A stretch of 64,000 bases of DNA from Nitrospirillum viridazoti (GCF_007827975.1 NZ_VITT01000024.1); one strand, 5' to 3'. Positions 8,246-16,376 are shown, counted from the stretch's first letter. Numbers and translations: made by a program. The notes: generated by a model from the sequence alone, not told the origin.

Positions 8246-8773
8246 ATGTCGGTGGCTACCCAAAGCCCTAGCCCGCATGTCCATGGTGGCAAAGTGTCCC
8301 AGGGTCATGACCACAAGGCCCATGACCACAAGGCCTGCGTCGGCGATGCCCTGACCCGGGCGCACAGCCTGTGCGAGGCCCGCGGCGCCCGCCTGACCAC
8401 CCTGCGTGAGCGGGTGCTGGAACTGGTGTGGTCCAGCCACAAGCCACGGGGCGCCTACGCCATCCTGGAAGAGATGGCGGTGGACGGCAAACGCGTGGCG
8501 CCGCTGACCGTCTATCGCGCCCTGGACTTCCTGGTGGAACAGGGCCTGGTCCACCGCATCGAATCGCTGAACGCCTATGTCGGCTGCCCCGAGCCGGGCC
8601 AGAGCCATGCCGGCCAGTTCCTGGTGTGCGAGCGCTGCGGCGACGCCACCGAGCTGAACGACCCTGCCGTGACCGACGCCATCACCAACGGCGCCGCCGC
8701 CCGGGGGTTCCGCGCCGTGCGCCAGACGGTGGAGGTCCTGGGCCTTTGCCCGGCCTGCCAAGCGGCGGCCTGA
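8246..8773 (+). CDS. zur: Fur-family zinc uptake regulator with His-rich N terminus
   Basis: A 175-residue Fur-family repressor, best read as the zinc sensor Zur because it precedes a COG0523 metal GTPase. Residues 1-32 form an unusual His-rich extension with HVHGG and an exact 15-bp duplication giving HDHKA twice (8306-8335). The winged helix follows (RLTTLRERVLEL, TVYRALDFLVEQGLVHRIES). The dimerisation domain carries two structural CxxC pairs, at about 128-131 (CERC) and 168-171 (CPAC). ATG 8246 is preferred; ATG 8219 nine codons earlier is possible. With zinc bound it would repress uptake and zinc-sparing genes. Confidence 0.85.
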   Translation: MSVATQSPSPHVHGGKVSQGHDHKAHDHKACVGDALTRAHSLCEARGARLTTLRERVLELVWSSHKPRGAYAILEEMAVDGKRVAPLTVYRALDFLVEQGLVHRIESLNAYVGCPEPGQSHAGQFLVCERCGDATELNDPAVTDAITNGAAARGFRAVRQTVEVLGLCPACQAAA

Positions 8774-8817
8774 CCATCGCCGCCTGATCCATTGATCACC
8801 TTTAAGGAACGCCTGCC

Positions 8818-9945
8818 GTGACCGCTGTTTCAGCCGCCCGCCTGCCCATCTCCGTCCTGACCGGTTTCCTGGGCAGCGGCAAGACCACGCTGCTGTCCCG
8901 CATCATCCGCGACCCGCGCATGGCCCGCACCGCCGTCATCATCAATGAGTTCGGCGAGGTCGGGCTGGATCACCTGCTGGTGTCCAAGGCGGACGAGAAC
9001 ACCGTGCTGATGGATTCGGGCTGCATCTGCTGCACCATCCGCAGCGACCTGGCCGACACGCTGCGCGACCTGTACCTGCGCCGCCTCCGCGACGAGGTGC
9101 CGGAGTTCGACCGCGTGGTGATCGAGACCACCGGACTGGCCGACCCGGCGCCCATCCTGCACACCCTGATGACCGATCCGCTGGTGGCGGCCCGTTTCCG
9201 CCTGGATGGCGTGGTGACCACGGTGGACGCCGTCCACGGCATGGGGCAGCTGGACGCGCAGGAGGAAAGCCTGAAGCAGGCGGCGGTGGCCGACCGGCTG
9301 GTGCTGACCAAGACCGATATCGCGACACCTGAGGCGGTGGATTATCTGAAGCACCGGTTGAAGGAGCTGAACCCCGCGGCATTGGTGGTGGACGCCCAGA
9401 CGGATGAGGCGCTGCCCGTGCTGCTGTTCGACGCCGGCCTCTATAACCCGGAGACCAAGAGCCTGGACGTGCAGCGCTGGCTGCGCGCGGAGGCCTATGA
9501 CGACCACGGGCACCATCATGATCACCACCACCACGATCATGATCACGATCACGACGGCCATGACCATGCCGACTGCGATCACGATCACGGCCATTGCGAG
9601 CATGAGGACCATGACCACGACCCCAACCGCCATGACGAGGCCATCGGCGCCTTCTGCCTGACCTTCACCCAGCCCCTGGTATGGGATGAGCTGGTGGGCT
9701 TCCTGGAGACGCTGGCCCGCCTGCGCGGCCCCGACGTGCTGCGGGTGAAGGGCGTGCTGAACGTGGTGGAGAGCGACCAGCCCATCGTCATCCACGGCGT
9801 CCAGCACCTGTTCCACCCCCCGGTGCAGCTGGACGCCTGGCCCAGCGACGACCACCGCAGCCGCATCGTCTTCATCACCCGCAACGTCAGCCGGCAGGTG
9901 GTGGAAACCCTGTACGCCAGTTGCACCGGGAAAAGCGTGGGGTAA
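8818..9945 (+). CDS. COG0523 (CobW/ZigA-type) GTPase with His-rich metal-binding loop
   Basis: A 375-residue G3E P-loop GTPase, a metallochaperone or metal insertase. Visible are Walker A GFLGSGKTT (16-24), switch motif NEFGEVG (43-49), the metal-binding CICC (69-72), an ETTG Walker B region, and the LTKTD specificity motif near 162. Residues about 229-272 are a long His/Asp-rich loop of alternating HD pairs that can hold several Zn ions, and the CobW C-terminal domain follows. GTG 8818 has AAGGAA about 8 nt upstream. It lies 44 bp after zur, probably in one operon, supporting zinc delivery under zinc limitation (inference). Confidence 0.9.
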   Translation: MTAVSAARLPISVLTGFLGSGKTTLLSRIIRDPRMARTAVIINEFGEVGLDHLLVSKADENTVLMDSGCICCTIRSDLADTLRDLYLRRLRDEVPEFDRVVIETTGLADPAPILHTLMTDPLVAARFRLDGVVTTVDAVHGMGQLDAQEESLKQAAVADRLVLTKTDIATPEAVDYLKHRLKELNPAALVVDAQTDEALPVLLFDAGLYNPETKSLDVQRWLRAEAYDDHGHHHDHHHHDHDHDHDGHDHADCDHDHGHCEHEDHDHDPNRHDEAIGAFCLTFTQPLVWDELVGFLETLARLRGPDVLRVKGVLNVVESDQPIVIHGVQHLFHPPVQLDAWPSDDHRSRIVFITRNVSRQVVETLYASCTGKSVG

Positions 9946-9984
9946 GGCTGCTTAATACGCCTCAAACGCTGGCGGACGCGTCAT

Positions 9985-10016
9985 AGCGGCAGGAGGTTTT
10001 CCTCCTGCCGCTTTCG
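9985..10016. terminator. Intrinsic terminator between convergent genes
   Basis: A perfect 12-bp stem (9985-9996 and 10001-10012, AGCGGCAGGAGG) with a TTTT tetraloop, followed by a short T run. It lies between the stop of the COG0523 gene and that of the minus-strand membrane gene, and can serve both. Confidence 0.75.
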
Positions 10017-10019
10017 CGT

Positions 10020-10529
10020 TCAGGCGGCGGCCAGCGCCACGTCCGGGGCGCGCCGGTAGCTCTGGATGAAGCCCCAGGACCAGCCGGCGAAGTAGCCGAC
10101 GCTGAAGCCCGACACGCCGATGTCCAAGGCGACGGCGGTGTCGTGCAGGTCGAGGCGCGCGGCGGCCAGGACATTCAGGACGTAGTGGGACCCGAACAGG
10201 AAGAGGTTGCGGACCAGGGGCACCCAGCTGCCCGGCTGGCGCACCAGGCCGCGCTCGCGGTCCACCTCCACCCGGACCGTCGTCAGGCTGGCCAGGCCCA
10301 GGCCGATGACGGCACCCACGGCCCAGTTCAGCAGCACCGGGCCCAGGGGGCCGGGGCGGGTGACCAGGCCGTACAGGCCCCAGATGATGAAGACACCGGG
10401 AATCAGCCAGACGCGGCCCGTCTGTTGCACAGTGGTCCGCAGGCGCCGCGCCCCCATGAACACCAGGAAGGCGAACAGCGCGAAGACCCAGGTGGGGGTG
10501 TGGCTGATGATGCGGGAGAGGATTTCCAT
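10020..10529 (-). CDS. Small integral membrane protein, DUF6622-like
   Basis: A 169-residue inner-membrane protein with about four to five hydrophobic segments, starting MEILSRIISHTPTWVFALFA. The opening 'HTPxWVFxLFxxLxxxGxRR' is typical of a family of small membrane proteins (DUF6622, by recall) of unknown function. It is divergently oriented to a membrane-bound LytTR regulator, an arrangement seen in LytTR regulatory systems where the membrane partner modulates the regulator; whether that holds here is inference. The start at 10529 is used because the first membrane helix begins directly there. Confidence 0.7.
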   Translation of the reverse strand: MEILSRIISHTPTWVFALFAFLVFMGARRLRTTVQQTGRVWLIPGVFIIWGLYGLVTRPGPLGPVLLNWAVGAVIGLGLASLTTVRVEVDRERGLVRQPGSWVPLVRNLFLFGSHYVLNVLAAARLDLHDTAVALDIGVSGFSVGYFAGWSWGFIQSYRRAPDVALAAA

Positions 10530-10646
10530 GACGGGGCGGGCTCCAGGATGTTGCGCCGGGCGGCGTGGCCAAGTGGTTGATGGGCCTAGCCTTCGCTCAA
10601 GCCGCGGGCCCTCGGCAACGGCACCTTCGCGGCCCGCTTGACGGAT

Positions 10647-10678
10647 TTCGTGAGTGGCTGGTAAAGGCCGTTCACGAA
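10647..10678. promoter_or_regulatory. Inverted repeat ahead of the LytTR gene, possible operator
   Basis: TTCGTGA (10647-10653) and TCACGAA (10672-10678) form a perfect 7-bp inverted repeat with 18-bp spacing, 11 bp before the LytTR start and between the two divergent genes. A TTGACG -35-like hexamer lies at 10638-10643. This could be an autoregulatory site. Confidence 0.4.
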
Positions 10679-10688
10679 GCGCGAACGG

Positions 10689-11585
10689 ATGAGGCCGGCC
10701 TTGACGGCGGAACGCGGGGTGCAGCAGGGGGCGGACGCGGGTGTCGCTGGAAAGCGGCCGCCGGGCAGCCTTGCCGGCATCGTCGCCTTCGACCTGCCGG
10801 AGTGGATGCGCAGTTGGGGTGGCGTCGTGGCGCTGTCCCTGGTGCTGGCCATGTTCGGGCCGTACGGCACCTTTCTTTCCATGGACGCCTTCTCGCGCGT
10901 GACGTTCTGGTGCGCGTCGGCCCTGGGCATCGCGGCCATGACGCGCGCGGTCCATGCGGGCTTGCGCCGCTGGCCTATCGCCGCCGCCTGGCCCGCCTGG
11001 CAGCGGCGCGGGATGTCGGCCCTGATCGCCTCCCTGCCCGCCACGCTGTGGATCGTCCTGCTGTTCAGCCTGTGCGCCAAGGTTCCCCTGGGCGCCCTGC
11101 ACTTCTGGCGCACCTGGCCGCAGGTGATCGTGACCAGCATGGTCTTCGCCGTCATCCTCGGCCGCCGGGACCCGCTGGTGCCCTTGGCCGTGGCACCGGC
11201 GCCCGAGCTGGTCGCGTCTCCGCCGGCTGCGGTGGCGCCGGAACCGGACCCCGACGTGGCGGCGGCCTTCCTGGCCCGTGCCTGCCCGCGTCTTTGCGAC
11301 GCACGGCTTCTGGCACTGGAGGCGGAGGACCATTATCTGCGGATCCACACCGATCGCGGGTCCGAGCTGGTGCTGATGCGCTTGCGCGACGCCATCGCCG
11401 AGCTGGGGGAGGGACTGGGGATGCAGGTCCACCGCTCCTTCTGGGTGGCGCGCGCGGCGGTGGCGGAGGCCATGGTGCGTGGCCAGGCGGCACAGTTGCG
11501 CCTCAGCGACGGAACGGTGGTGCCGGTCAGCCGCACCGCCCTGCCGCGCCTGAAGGCGGCCGGCTGGTTGGCGGAAAAGGATTAG
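10689..11585 (+). CDS. Membrane-anchored LytTR-type transcriptional regulator
   Basis: A 298-residue protein with about four membrane segments in residues 35-160 (SWGGVVALSLVLAMFGPYG, TFWCASALGIAAM, LIASLPATLWIVLLFSL, VIVTSMVFAVILG). A Pro/Ala linker follows, then a C-terminal LytTR DNA-binding domain from about residue 200. Its marks are LLALEAEDHYLRIHTD, ELVLMRLRDAIAEL, QVHRSFWVAR and VPVSRTALPRLKAAG. Unlike AlgR/AgrA types it has no receiver domain, so its signal must come through the membrane part or a partner protein. The start is uncertain; ATG 10689 is the first in frame. panE follows 38 bp later on the same strand. Confidence 0.85.
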   Translation: MRPALTAERGVQQGADAGVAGKRPPGSLAGIVAFDLPEWMRSWGGVVALSLVLAMFGPYGTFLSMDAFSRVTFWCASALGIAAMTRAVHAGLRRWPIAAAWPAWQRRGMSALIASLPATLWIVLLFSLCAKVPLGALHFWRTWPQVIVTSMVFAVILGRRDPLVPLAVAPAPELVASPPAAVAPEPDPDVAAAFLARACPRLCDARLLALEAEDHYLRIHTDRGSELVLMRLRDAIAELGEGLGMQVHRSFWVARAAVAEAMVRGQAAQLRLSDGTVVPVSRTALPRLKAAGWLAEKD

Positions 11586-11623
11586 GCCCGGCGAAGGCCG
11601 GGGAACGAGAAGGGATGATAGCG

Positions 11624-12547
11624 ATGACCATGCGTGTTCTGGTCCTGGGCGCCGGCGCCACCGGCGGCTTCTACGGCGGCCACCTGATGCAGGCGGGGGA
11701 GAACGTCACCTTCCTGGTGCGGCCCAAGCGGCATGCCCAGCTGATGGAAAACGGCCTGGTGGTGGTCAGCCCCCAGGGCAACATCATCAGCCCGGTGCAG
11801 GCGGTGACCCGCGTCAGCAAGCCCTTCGACCTGGTGCTGCTGTCGTGCAAGGCCTACGACCTGGACGCGGCCATCGAGACCATACGCCCGGCGGTGGGGC
11901 CGGAGACGCGCATCCTGCCGGTGCTGAACGGCCTGAACCACCTGGACCGGCTGGACGCCGCCTTCGGGGCGGAGCGGGTGATGGGCGGCCTGTGCCACCT
12001 GACCATCACCATGGACCCGGACGGCACGATCCGCCATCTGCACGCCTTCAACCGCCTGACCTTCGGCGCCCGGTCCCCGGCCCAGGCGCCCCTGGCCGAG
12101 GCGCTGGCCCAGGCCTATGCCAAGTGTCCCATTACCGTGGTCAACAGCCCGGACATCGTCCACGACATGTGGGAGAAATTCTATTTCCTGGCCACGCTGG
12201 CGGGCAGCACCACCCTGATGCGCGCGCCTATCGGCGCCATCCTGAAGGCGCCGGACGGCTTGGCCTTCATCACCGGCCTGCTGGACGAGTGCACCCGCGT
12301 CGCCACCGCCGCCGGCCATCCGCCCAGTGCCGAGCGCGATGCCGAATCCCGCTATCACCTGACCAAGGAGGACAGCAGCCTGTCCGCCTCGATGATGCGC
12401 GACATCGAGAAGGGCGGCCCCACGGAGGGTGAGCACATCGTGGGCGACATGCTGCGCCGGGGCCGCGAGCTGGGCCTGGACCTGCCCCTGCTGACCCTCG
12501 CCACCACCCACCTGCGGGCCTATGAGGCGCGGCGGACGGCGTCGTAA
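11624..12547 (+). CDS. panE: 2-dehydropantoate 2-reductase (ketopantoate reductase family)
   Basis: A 307-residue NADPH-dependent reductase converting ketopantoate to pantoate in pantothenate synthesis. The Rossmann nucleotide-binding motif is VLGAGATGGFYGGHL (residues about 7-21). The middle has VLLSCKAYDLDAAI and LPVLNGLNHLD, and the C-terminal catalytic domain carries the conserved Lys of MWEKFYF and a Glu/Asp-rich end (TKEDSSLSASMMRDIEKGGPTE). ATG 11624 has AGAAGGG nine bases upstream; ATG 11615 abuts that site and is less likely. ApbA/PanE paralogues exist, so another keto acid is possible. A terminator follows. Confidence 0.88.
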   Translation: MTMRVLVLGAGATGGFYGGHLMQAGENVTFLVRPKRHAQLMENGLVVVSPQGNIISPVQAVTRVSKPFDLVLLSCKAYDLDAAIETIRPAVGPETRILPVLNGLNHLDRLDAAFGAERVMGGLCHLTITMDPDGTIRHLHAFNRLTFGARSPAQAPLAEALAQAYAKCPITVVNSPDIVHDMWEKFYFLATLAGSTTLMRAPIGAILKAPDGLAFITGLLDECTRVATAAGHPPSAERDAESRYHLTKEDSSLSASMMRDIEKGGPTEGEHIVGDMLRRGRELGLDLPLLTLATTHLRAYEARRTAS

Positions 12548-12590
12548 GTACACCAGTTCTCCAAAGCATTCCTGGCGCTTGAGGGAACAC

Positions 12591-12626
12591 AAAAAAAAGC
12601 CCCGGATATCCGCCGGGGCTTTTTTT
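12591..12626. terminator. Bidirectional intrinsic terminator
   Basis: A poly-A run (12591-12598), the stem AGCCCCGG/CCGGGGCT with a 7-nt loop, and a poly-T run to 12626. It separates panE from the convergent minus-strand gene ending at 12629 and should stop both. Confidence 0.9.
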
Positions 12627-12628
12627 AC

Positions 12629-14089
12629 TCACTGCAGCATCGGTGTGCCGGTCTCGATCTCCACCAGCGCGGCCAGCATGGGCACGGCGATGTCCTTGCG
12701 CTGGGTGTCGCCGCTGTTGCTGCGCTCCGCCGCCGACAGGCCGGCCAGATAGGTGTTGCGCCAGCGCTGGTCTTTGAACAGCAGTTTGTCCGCGCGGGCG
12801 CGCTGGGCCAGGATCAGGGGCTTGGGGTCGGTCCCGGCGGACAGCAGCTTGTCGATGCGGCCGGACAGGGCCTCCGCCTGCTTGCGGTCGCCGGTCTTCA
12901 GCGCGTCGGCCATCAGCTGGACGAAGGTTTCCGCCTTGATGTCGGTGTCCTGCACCTGTTCGGCGTAGGTGGTGGCCAGCTGCATCTCGCCCCGGGCGCC
13001 CAGGCGGCCCAGCACCGCGGGTATGGTCCAGGGGCTTTCCTGCTGCACGGTGCGCAACAGGCCCAGCGCCAGGTTGGGGTCGCCCAGGTCGCCGGCGGCC
13101 ACCGCCAGTTCCGGCGCGCAGCAATTGCCCTTGCGGTCCTTGAAGCGGCTGAACTGCTCCTCCACCGTGTTCAGGAACATGGTGTGGGCGCGGGCCTCGT
13201 TGCCGGCCTTGTAGAAGCCTTCGGCCACCAGGCCCAGTTCCCAGGCGCAGTTGTTGGCCTGGGCATATTCCGCCGCCTCTTCCACCAGCTTGCCCGCCTG
13301 GCCCTTGTCCCCCTTCCAGATCAGCGCCTGGCTGATGTCGGTCAGGTTGTAGATGCGGGTGGAGCAGTCGTTGATGCGCCGGGTGATGTCCAGGGCCATG
13401 TCCACCTCGCCCGTCAGCGACAGGGCGCGGCCCAGGAACAGGTCGCGGCCGGTGTCCGTCACCGGCGGGGCCCGGCGGAAGGCGGCGATGAAGGGGGCGA
13501 TGATCTGCTTGGTGCGTTCCTTGTCGCCCAGGTGGTAATGGGCGACCGCCAGCGACAGCCAATCCCAGCGCGGGGCGGTGATGGGATAGTCCACCGGCTG
13601 GATCAGCCCCTCGATACGATAGAGGAAGCAGCCCGTGGACTGGGCGTCGTTGCAGGCCAGGCTGCGGATGCGCGACTTGAAGTCGTTGTAGTCGAAGTCG
13701 CCCACGAACTGATTGGTGGACAGCTGCACCGCCAGGGGGCTTTCCGGGCTTTGCACCAGGATGTTGGACAAGAGCTTGTCCGCCTGCAGCAGCAGCTTGG
13801 TCTGCTCCTGCAAATCATAGCTCTGGTCGGCCTTCTTGATGGACTCCATCGCCTGGACGAACTGGCGGTTGGCCATGGCCTGGGCGTCGGGCAGCGTCTG
13901 ATTGCCGGCCAGCCCGGGAATGGGCTGGGCGCCGGCCGGCGCCCCCGGCGTCAGGGCCAGCGCCAGGGCCAGCATCACGGGCAGGACGGGAAGAGCCAGG
14001 ACACGACCCAGGGCCAGGACACGACCCAGGGCCAGGAAGCGACCCAGAGGACCAACAGCACCCACGGCAACACGCTCAACGACGGACAT
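12629..14089 (-). CDS. Secreted TPR-like helical protein of unknown function
   Basis: A 486-residue protein with a hydrophobic N terminus (residues about 10-52, cleavage suggested at AGAQ). The mature part is mostly alpha-helical with TPR-like alternation (LSLAVAHYHLGDKERTKQ, ELGLVAEGFYKAGNEARAHTM, FVQLMADALKTGDRKQAE), so it is probably a periplasmic scaffold. Several Cys (LACNDAQSTGC, NNCAW, GNCCAP) could make disulfides. The signal region has an in-frame 18-bp tandem repeat giving LALGRV copies. It overlaps the BON gene stop by 14 bp and is probably translated from the same message. A shorter start at 13975 would remove the repeat. Confidence 0.7.
   Translation of the reverse strand: MSVVERVAVGAVGPLGRFLALGRVLALGRVLALPVLPVMLALALALTPGAPAGAQPIPGLAGNQTLPDAQAMANRQFVQAMESIKKADQSYDLQEQTKLLLQADKLLSNILVQSPESPLAVQLSTNQFVGDFDYNDFKSRIRSLACNDAQSTGCFLYRIEGLIQPVDYPITAPRWDWLSLAVAHYHLGDKERTKQIIAPFIAAFRRAPPVTDTGRDLFLGRALSLTGEVDMALDITRRINDCSTRIYNLTDISQALIWKGDKGQAGKLVEEAAEYAQANNCAWELGLVAEGFYKAGNEARAHTMFLNTVEEQFSRFKDRKGNCCAPELAVAAGDLGDPNLALGLLRTVQQESPWTIPAVLGRLGARGEMQLATTYAEQVQDTDIKAETFVQLMADALKTGDRKQAEALSGRIDKLLSAGTDPKPLILAQRARADKLLFKDQRWRNTYLAGLSAAERSNSGDTQRKDIAVPMLAALVEIETGTPMLQ
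13995..14048. repeat. 18-bp in-frame tandem repeat in a signal-peptide coding region
   Basis: Just under three copies of an 18-bp unit (ACACGACCCAGGGCCAGG), the last copy diverged. On the minus strand this encodes repeated LALGR in the N terminus of the TPR-like secreted protein. The boundary is approximate. Confidence 0.8.
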
Positions 14090-14675
14090 AATTCACAACC
14101 TGGCGGACGCGGGGCAGTTCGCGGGCGTGCTGCAGCACGGCCTCAAGCTCCACCCCGCTACGGGCGACGCCCATGATGTAGACCACCTGGTTGACGGTTT
14201 CGATGCTGTAGTTGCTGGATTTGACCTGCCCGTCCAGCAGCAGGGCCGCCCACAGCTTGGTGTTGATCCAGGCATCGGTGGCGCTGTCGGACAGGCTGCT
14301 TTCGTCCGCGATCTTGATTTCATTCAAAACTTTGCGCACGCCGTCGGCCTGCCAGGCCAGGCGCACCGCGTCCACCCGCATATCAGGGTCGCGGGCGTTG
14401 CCGGTCAGCAGCACCTCGCCCCGGTCGACCGTGACGTTCAGGCGGCTGTTCATCTCCGGGCTTTTTTCCTTCCAAAGCCGGTGAATCTGCTCATCGATCT
14501 GGCCGTCGGGCACGGCGGGCGCCTCGGCGGCGGCCTCCGCCCGCTGGCGCGCCAGTTCCGGCGATTCGCGGCCCGGGGACTGGCACCCGGCCAGAAGCGC
14601 GCCCATGCCCGCCAGCAGCAGAAGAAGGGGGCCGGTGACGGGGCGGCGCTGGCCGATGATGGTCGCGGAAGTCAT
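14076..14675 (-). CDS. BON-domain periplasmic lipoprotein
   Basis: A 199-residue lipoprotein with signal LLLLLAGMGALLAGC (lipobox LAGC) and two BON repeats, about residues 68-120 and 128-195. The BON cores show VTVDRGEVLLTGNARDPD..VDAVRLAWQADGVRKVLNEI and VNQVVYIMGVARSGVELEAVLQHARELPRVRQVVNYV. BON proteins such as OsmY and DolP/YraP act at the periplasmic membrane face and help envelope integrity. It is the first gene of a pair with the TPR-like secreted protein, overlapping by 14 bp. DolP-like function is an inference from architecture (lipobox plus two BON). Confidence 0.88.
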   Translation of the reverse strand: MTSATIIGQRRPVTGPLLLLLAGMGALLAGCQSPGRESPELARQRAEAAAEAPAVPDGQIDEQIHRLWKEKSPEMNSRLNVTVDRGEVLLTGNARDPDMRVDAVRLAWQADGVRKVLNEIKIADESSLSDSATDAWINTKLWAALLLDGQVKSSNYSIETVNQVVYIMGVARSGVELEAVLQHARELPRVRQVVNYVRR

Positions 14676-14732
14676 GAACGATGCCCTGGTCCCTGTTTTT
14701 CAGAAATTCGCGGCGGCAGGTTATGGCGGAAA

Positions 14733-15539
14733 TCAGGCGAAAGTAGGGGAGGCGAGCAGCGTCGCCAATTCCCGCGCGAGGATGCCGGCGATGCGTTTGC
14801 GCTGGGTGGGGTCGCGCAGCAGCGCCTCGTCCTGGCGGTTGGACAGGAATCCGGTCTCTACCAGCACGGACGGGATGTCCGGCGCCTTAAGCACCACGAA
14901 GTTGGCGGAGCGCATGGGGTTTTCCAGCAGACGCAGGTCACGCCCCGCCCCATGCACGATGCCTTGGCGCGCCGCCAGTGACGCCGCTTTGGTGCGGCGG
15001 GTGGCCAGGTCCATCAGGATGTCGGCCACCACCGGCTTGGTGTGCTTCAGGTCCAGGCCCAGGCGGTCGGCGTAGTTTTCCTTGTCGGCCAGCGCCTGGG
15101 AAAACGCGTCCGACGCCTTTTCCGACAGGGTGTAGGCCGACAGGCCGCGCGCGTTGGCGTTGGGAGCGCTGTCGGCGTGGATGGATAGGAACAGGTCTGC
15201 CTTGGCCTCACGCGCCACGTCCACCCGCTCCCCCAGCTCCAGGAAATGATCGTCTTCCCGGGTCAGGCCGGCGTTCAGGCCCTGGGTCTTGCGCAGTTGC
15301 AGGGCCAGTTCCTTGGCCAGGTCCAGCGTCACGTCCTTCTCATAGGTGCCTTCGTGGCCGATGGCGCCGGGGTCCTTGCCGCCGTGGCCGGGATCGATCA
15401 TCACCAACCGGGGGGCCCGCAGCGCGGTGGGACGCGCGGCCACGTTGATCAGATGCTCGGCCTGTCCCGGGCGGACAAGGCCGCCGACGCCCAGGAACGG
15501 TATTCCGACGGCAAGCCGGAGGATGGCCCTGCGATCCAT
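14733..15539 (-). CDS. N-acetylmuramoyl-L-alanine amidase (Amidase_3, AmiC-like), Tat-exported
   Basis: A 268-residue zinc amidase cleaving the lactyl-L-Ala bond of peptidoglycan, used in cell separation. The N terminus MDRRAILRLAVGIPFL has the twin Arg of a Tat signal, with cleavage near GQAEH. Catalytic blocks are MIDPGHGGKDPGAIG (zinc His), the Glu of HEGTYEKD, SIHADSAPN (zinc His) and VETGFLSNRQDE (catalytic Glu). There is no AMIN domain, so septal targeting must differ from E. coli AmiC. ATG 15539 is chosen for the Tat signal. BON and TPR-like envelope genes follow on the same strand. Confidence 0.92.
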   Translation of the reverse strand: MDRRAILRLAVGIPFLGVGGLVRPGQAEHLINVAARPTALRAPRLVMIDPGHGGKDPGAIGHEGTYEKDVTLDLAKELALQLRKTQGLNAGLTREDDHFLELGERVDVAREAKADLFLSIHADSAPNANARGLSAYTLSEKASDAFSQALADKENYADRLGLDLKHTKPVVADILMDLATRRTKAASLAARQGIVHGAGRDLRLLENPMRSANFVVLKAPDIPSVLVETGFLSNRQDEALLRDPTQRKRIAGILARELATLLASPTFA

Positions 15540-15890
15540 GAGACTAAATCCGCCCGAATGAACTGCTTGAGAATCGTGCTTTGGCGTGCGGTGCCGTTCC
15601 GCGACGCAACCATGCGATGCATGCCGCCGCGCCCGGAAAGCCCGGACCTTTCCGCATGCGGTATGTTTGACCCGCACCATGCCGTATCGCAACAAAATCT
15701 TGGGGGGAGGCTATAGAAACATGGGCAGGTGTTGCGGCCGGATGACGGCCCTGGCCCGCCCCAAGCCGCCGTATGGCCCCCACCGGCGCCCCGGGGGTGT
15801 GCCCCGTCAAAGGGGCGTGCTAGAACCGGGGAAGGCGCGCCGTCCGTGCGGCGCCGTTTCATCATCGTTCATTGCGGGAGCCTGACTGCC
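15540..15890. other. 350-bp divergent intergenic region
   Basis: Lies between the amidase and yajQ starts and should hold both promoters. I see a TATAGA -10-like hexamer at 15712-15717 for the yajQ side but no convincing -35 at the right distance. No conserved gene or RNA is recognised; short open frames here have no family features. Confidence 0.5.
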
Positions 15891-16376
15891 ATGCCGTCCT
15901 TCGACATCGTTTCCAAGACCGACAAAGCCGAGGTGGACAACGCCGTGGCGGGCGTGGTGCGGGAACTGGGCCAGCGCTTCGACTTCAAGGGCGCCAAGTG
16001 CACCATCGAACACAAGGACGACGTCATCACCATCGTGGCCGATGACGCGCCCAAGCTGTCCCAGATGCAGGAAATGCTGAAGGTGCATCTGACCCGGCGC
16101 AAGCTGGACGTGGGCTGCCTGGACTGGGGCGACGATCAGCGCGCCGCCGGCGACGCCCGCCGCCAGGAGGTCAAGGTGAAGCAGGGCATCGACAAGGAAC
16201 TGGCCAAGACCATCGTCAAGGCCATCAAGGACAGCAAGATGAAGGTCCAGGCGGCCATCCAGGGCGATGAGCTGCGTGTCACCGGCAAGAAGATCGACGA
16301 CCTTCAGGACGCCATTCGCCTGGTGAAGGGGCTCAAGATCGAGCAGCCGCTGCAATACGAGAACTTCCGGGACTGA
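15891..16376 (+). CDS. yajQ: YajQ-family nucleotide/c-di-GMP-binding protein
   Basis: A 161-residue soluble protein of two ferredoxin-like domains. It begins MPSFDIVSKTDKAEVDNAV and has the family blocks RFDFKGAKCTIEH, DVGCLDWGDDQRA, RQEVKVKQGIDKELAKTIVK, and ends KGLKIEQPLQYENFRD. Members bind cyclic di-GMP in Xanthomonas and Pseudomonas and act as effectors with a transcription factor; others bind RNA or nucleotides. ATG 15891 matches the universal family start. Its 3' end overlaps the convergent histidine-kinase gene by 44 bp. Confidence 0.95.
   Translation: MPSFDIVSKTDKAEVDNAVAGVVRELGQRFDFKGAKCTIEHKDDVITIVADDAPKLSQMQEMLKVHLTRRKLDVGCLDWGDDQRAAGDARRQEVKVKQGIDKELAKTIVKAIKDSKMKVQAAIQGDELRVTGKKIDDLQDAIRLVKGLKIEQPLQYENFRD

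Noticed and set aside
10565..11623. Plus-strand frame that continues upstream of panE as a 660-residue fusion
   Set aside because: The upstream part is a shadow of the LytTR gene in another frame (Gly/Ala/Arg low complexity); panE starts at its own ribosome site at 11624.
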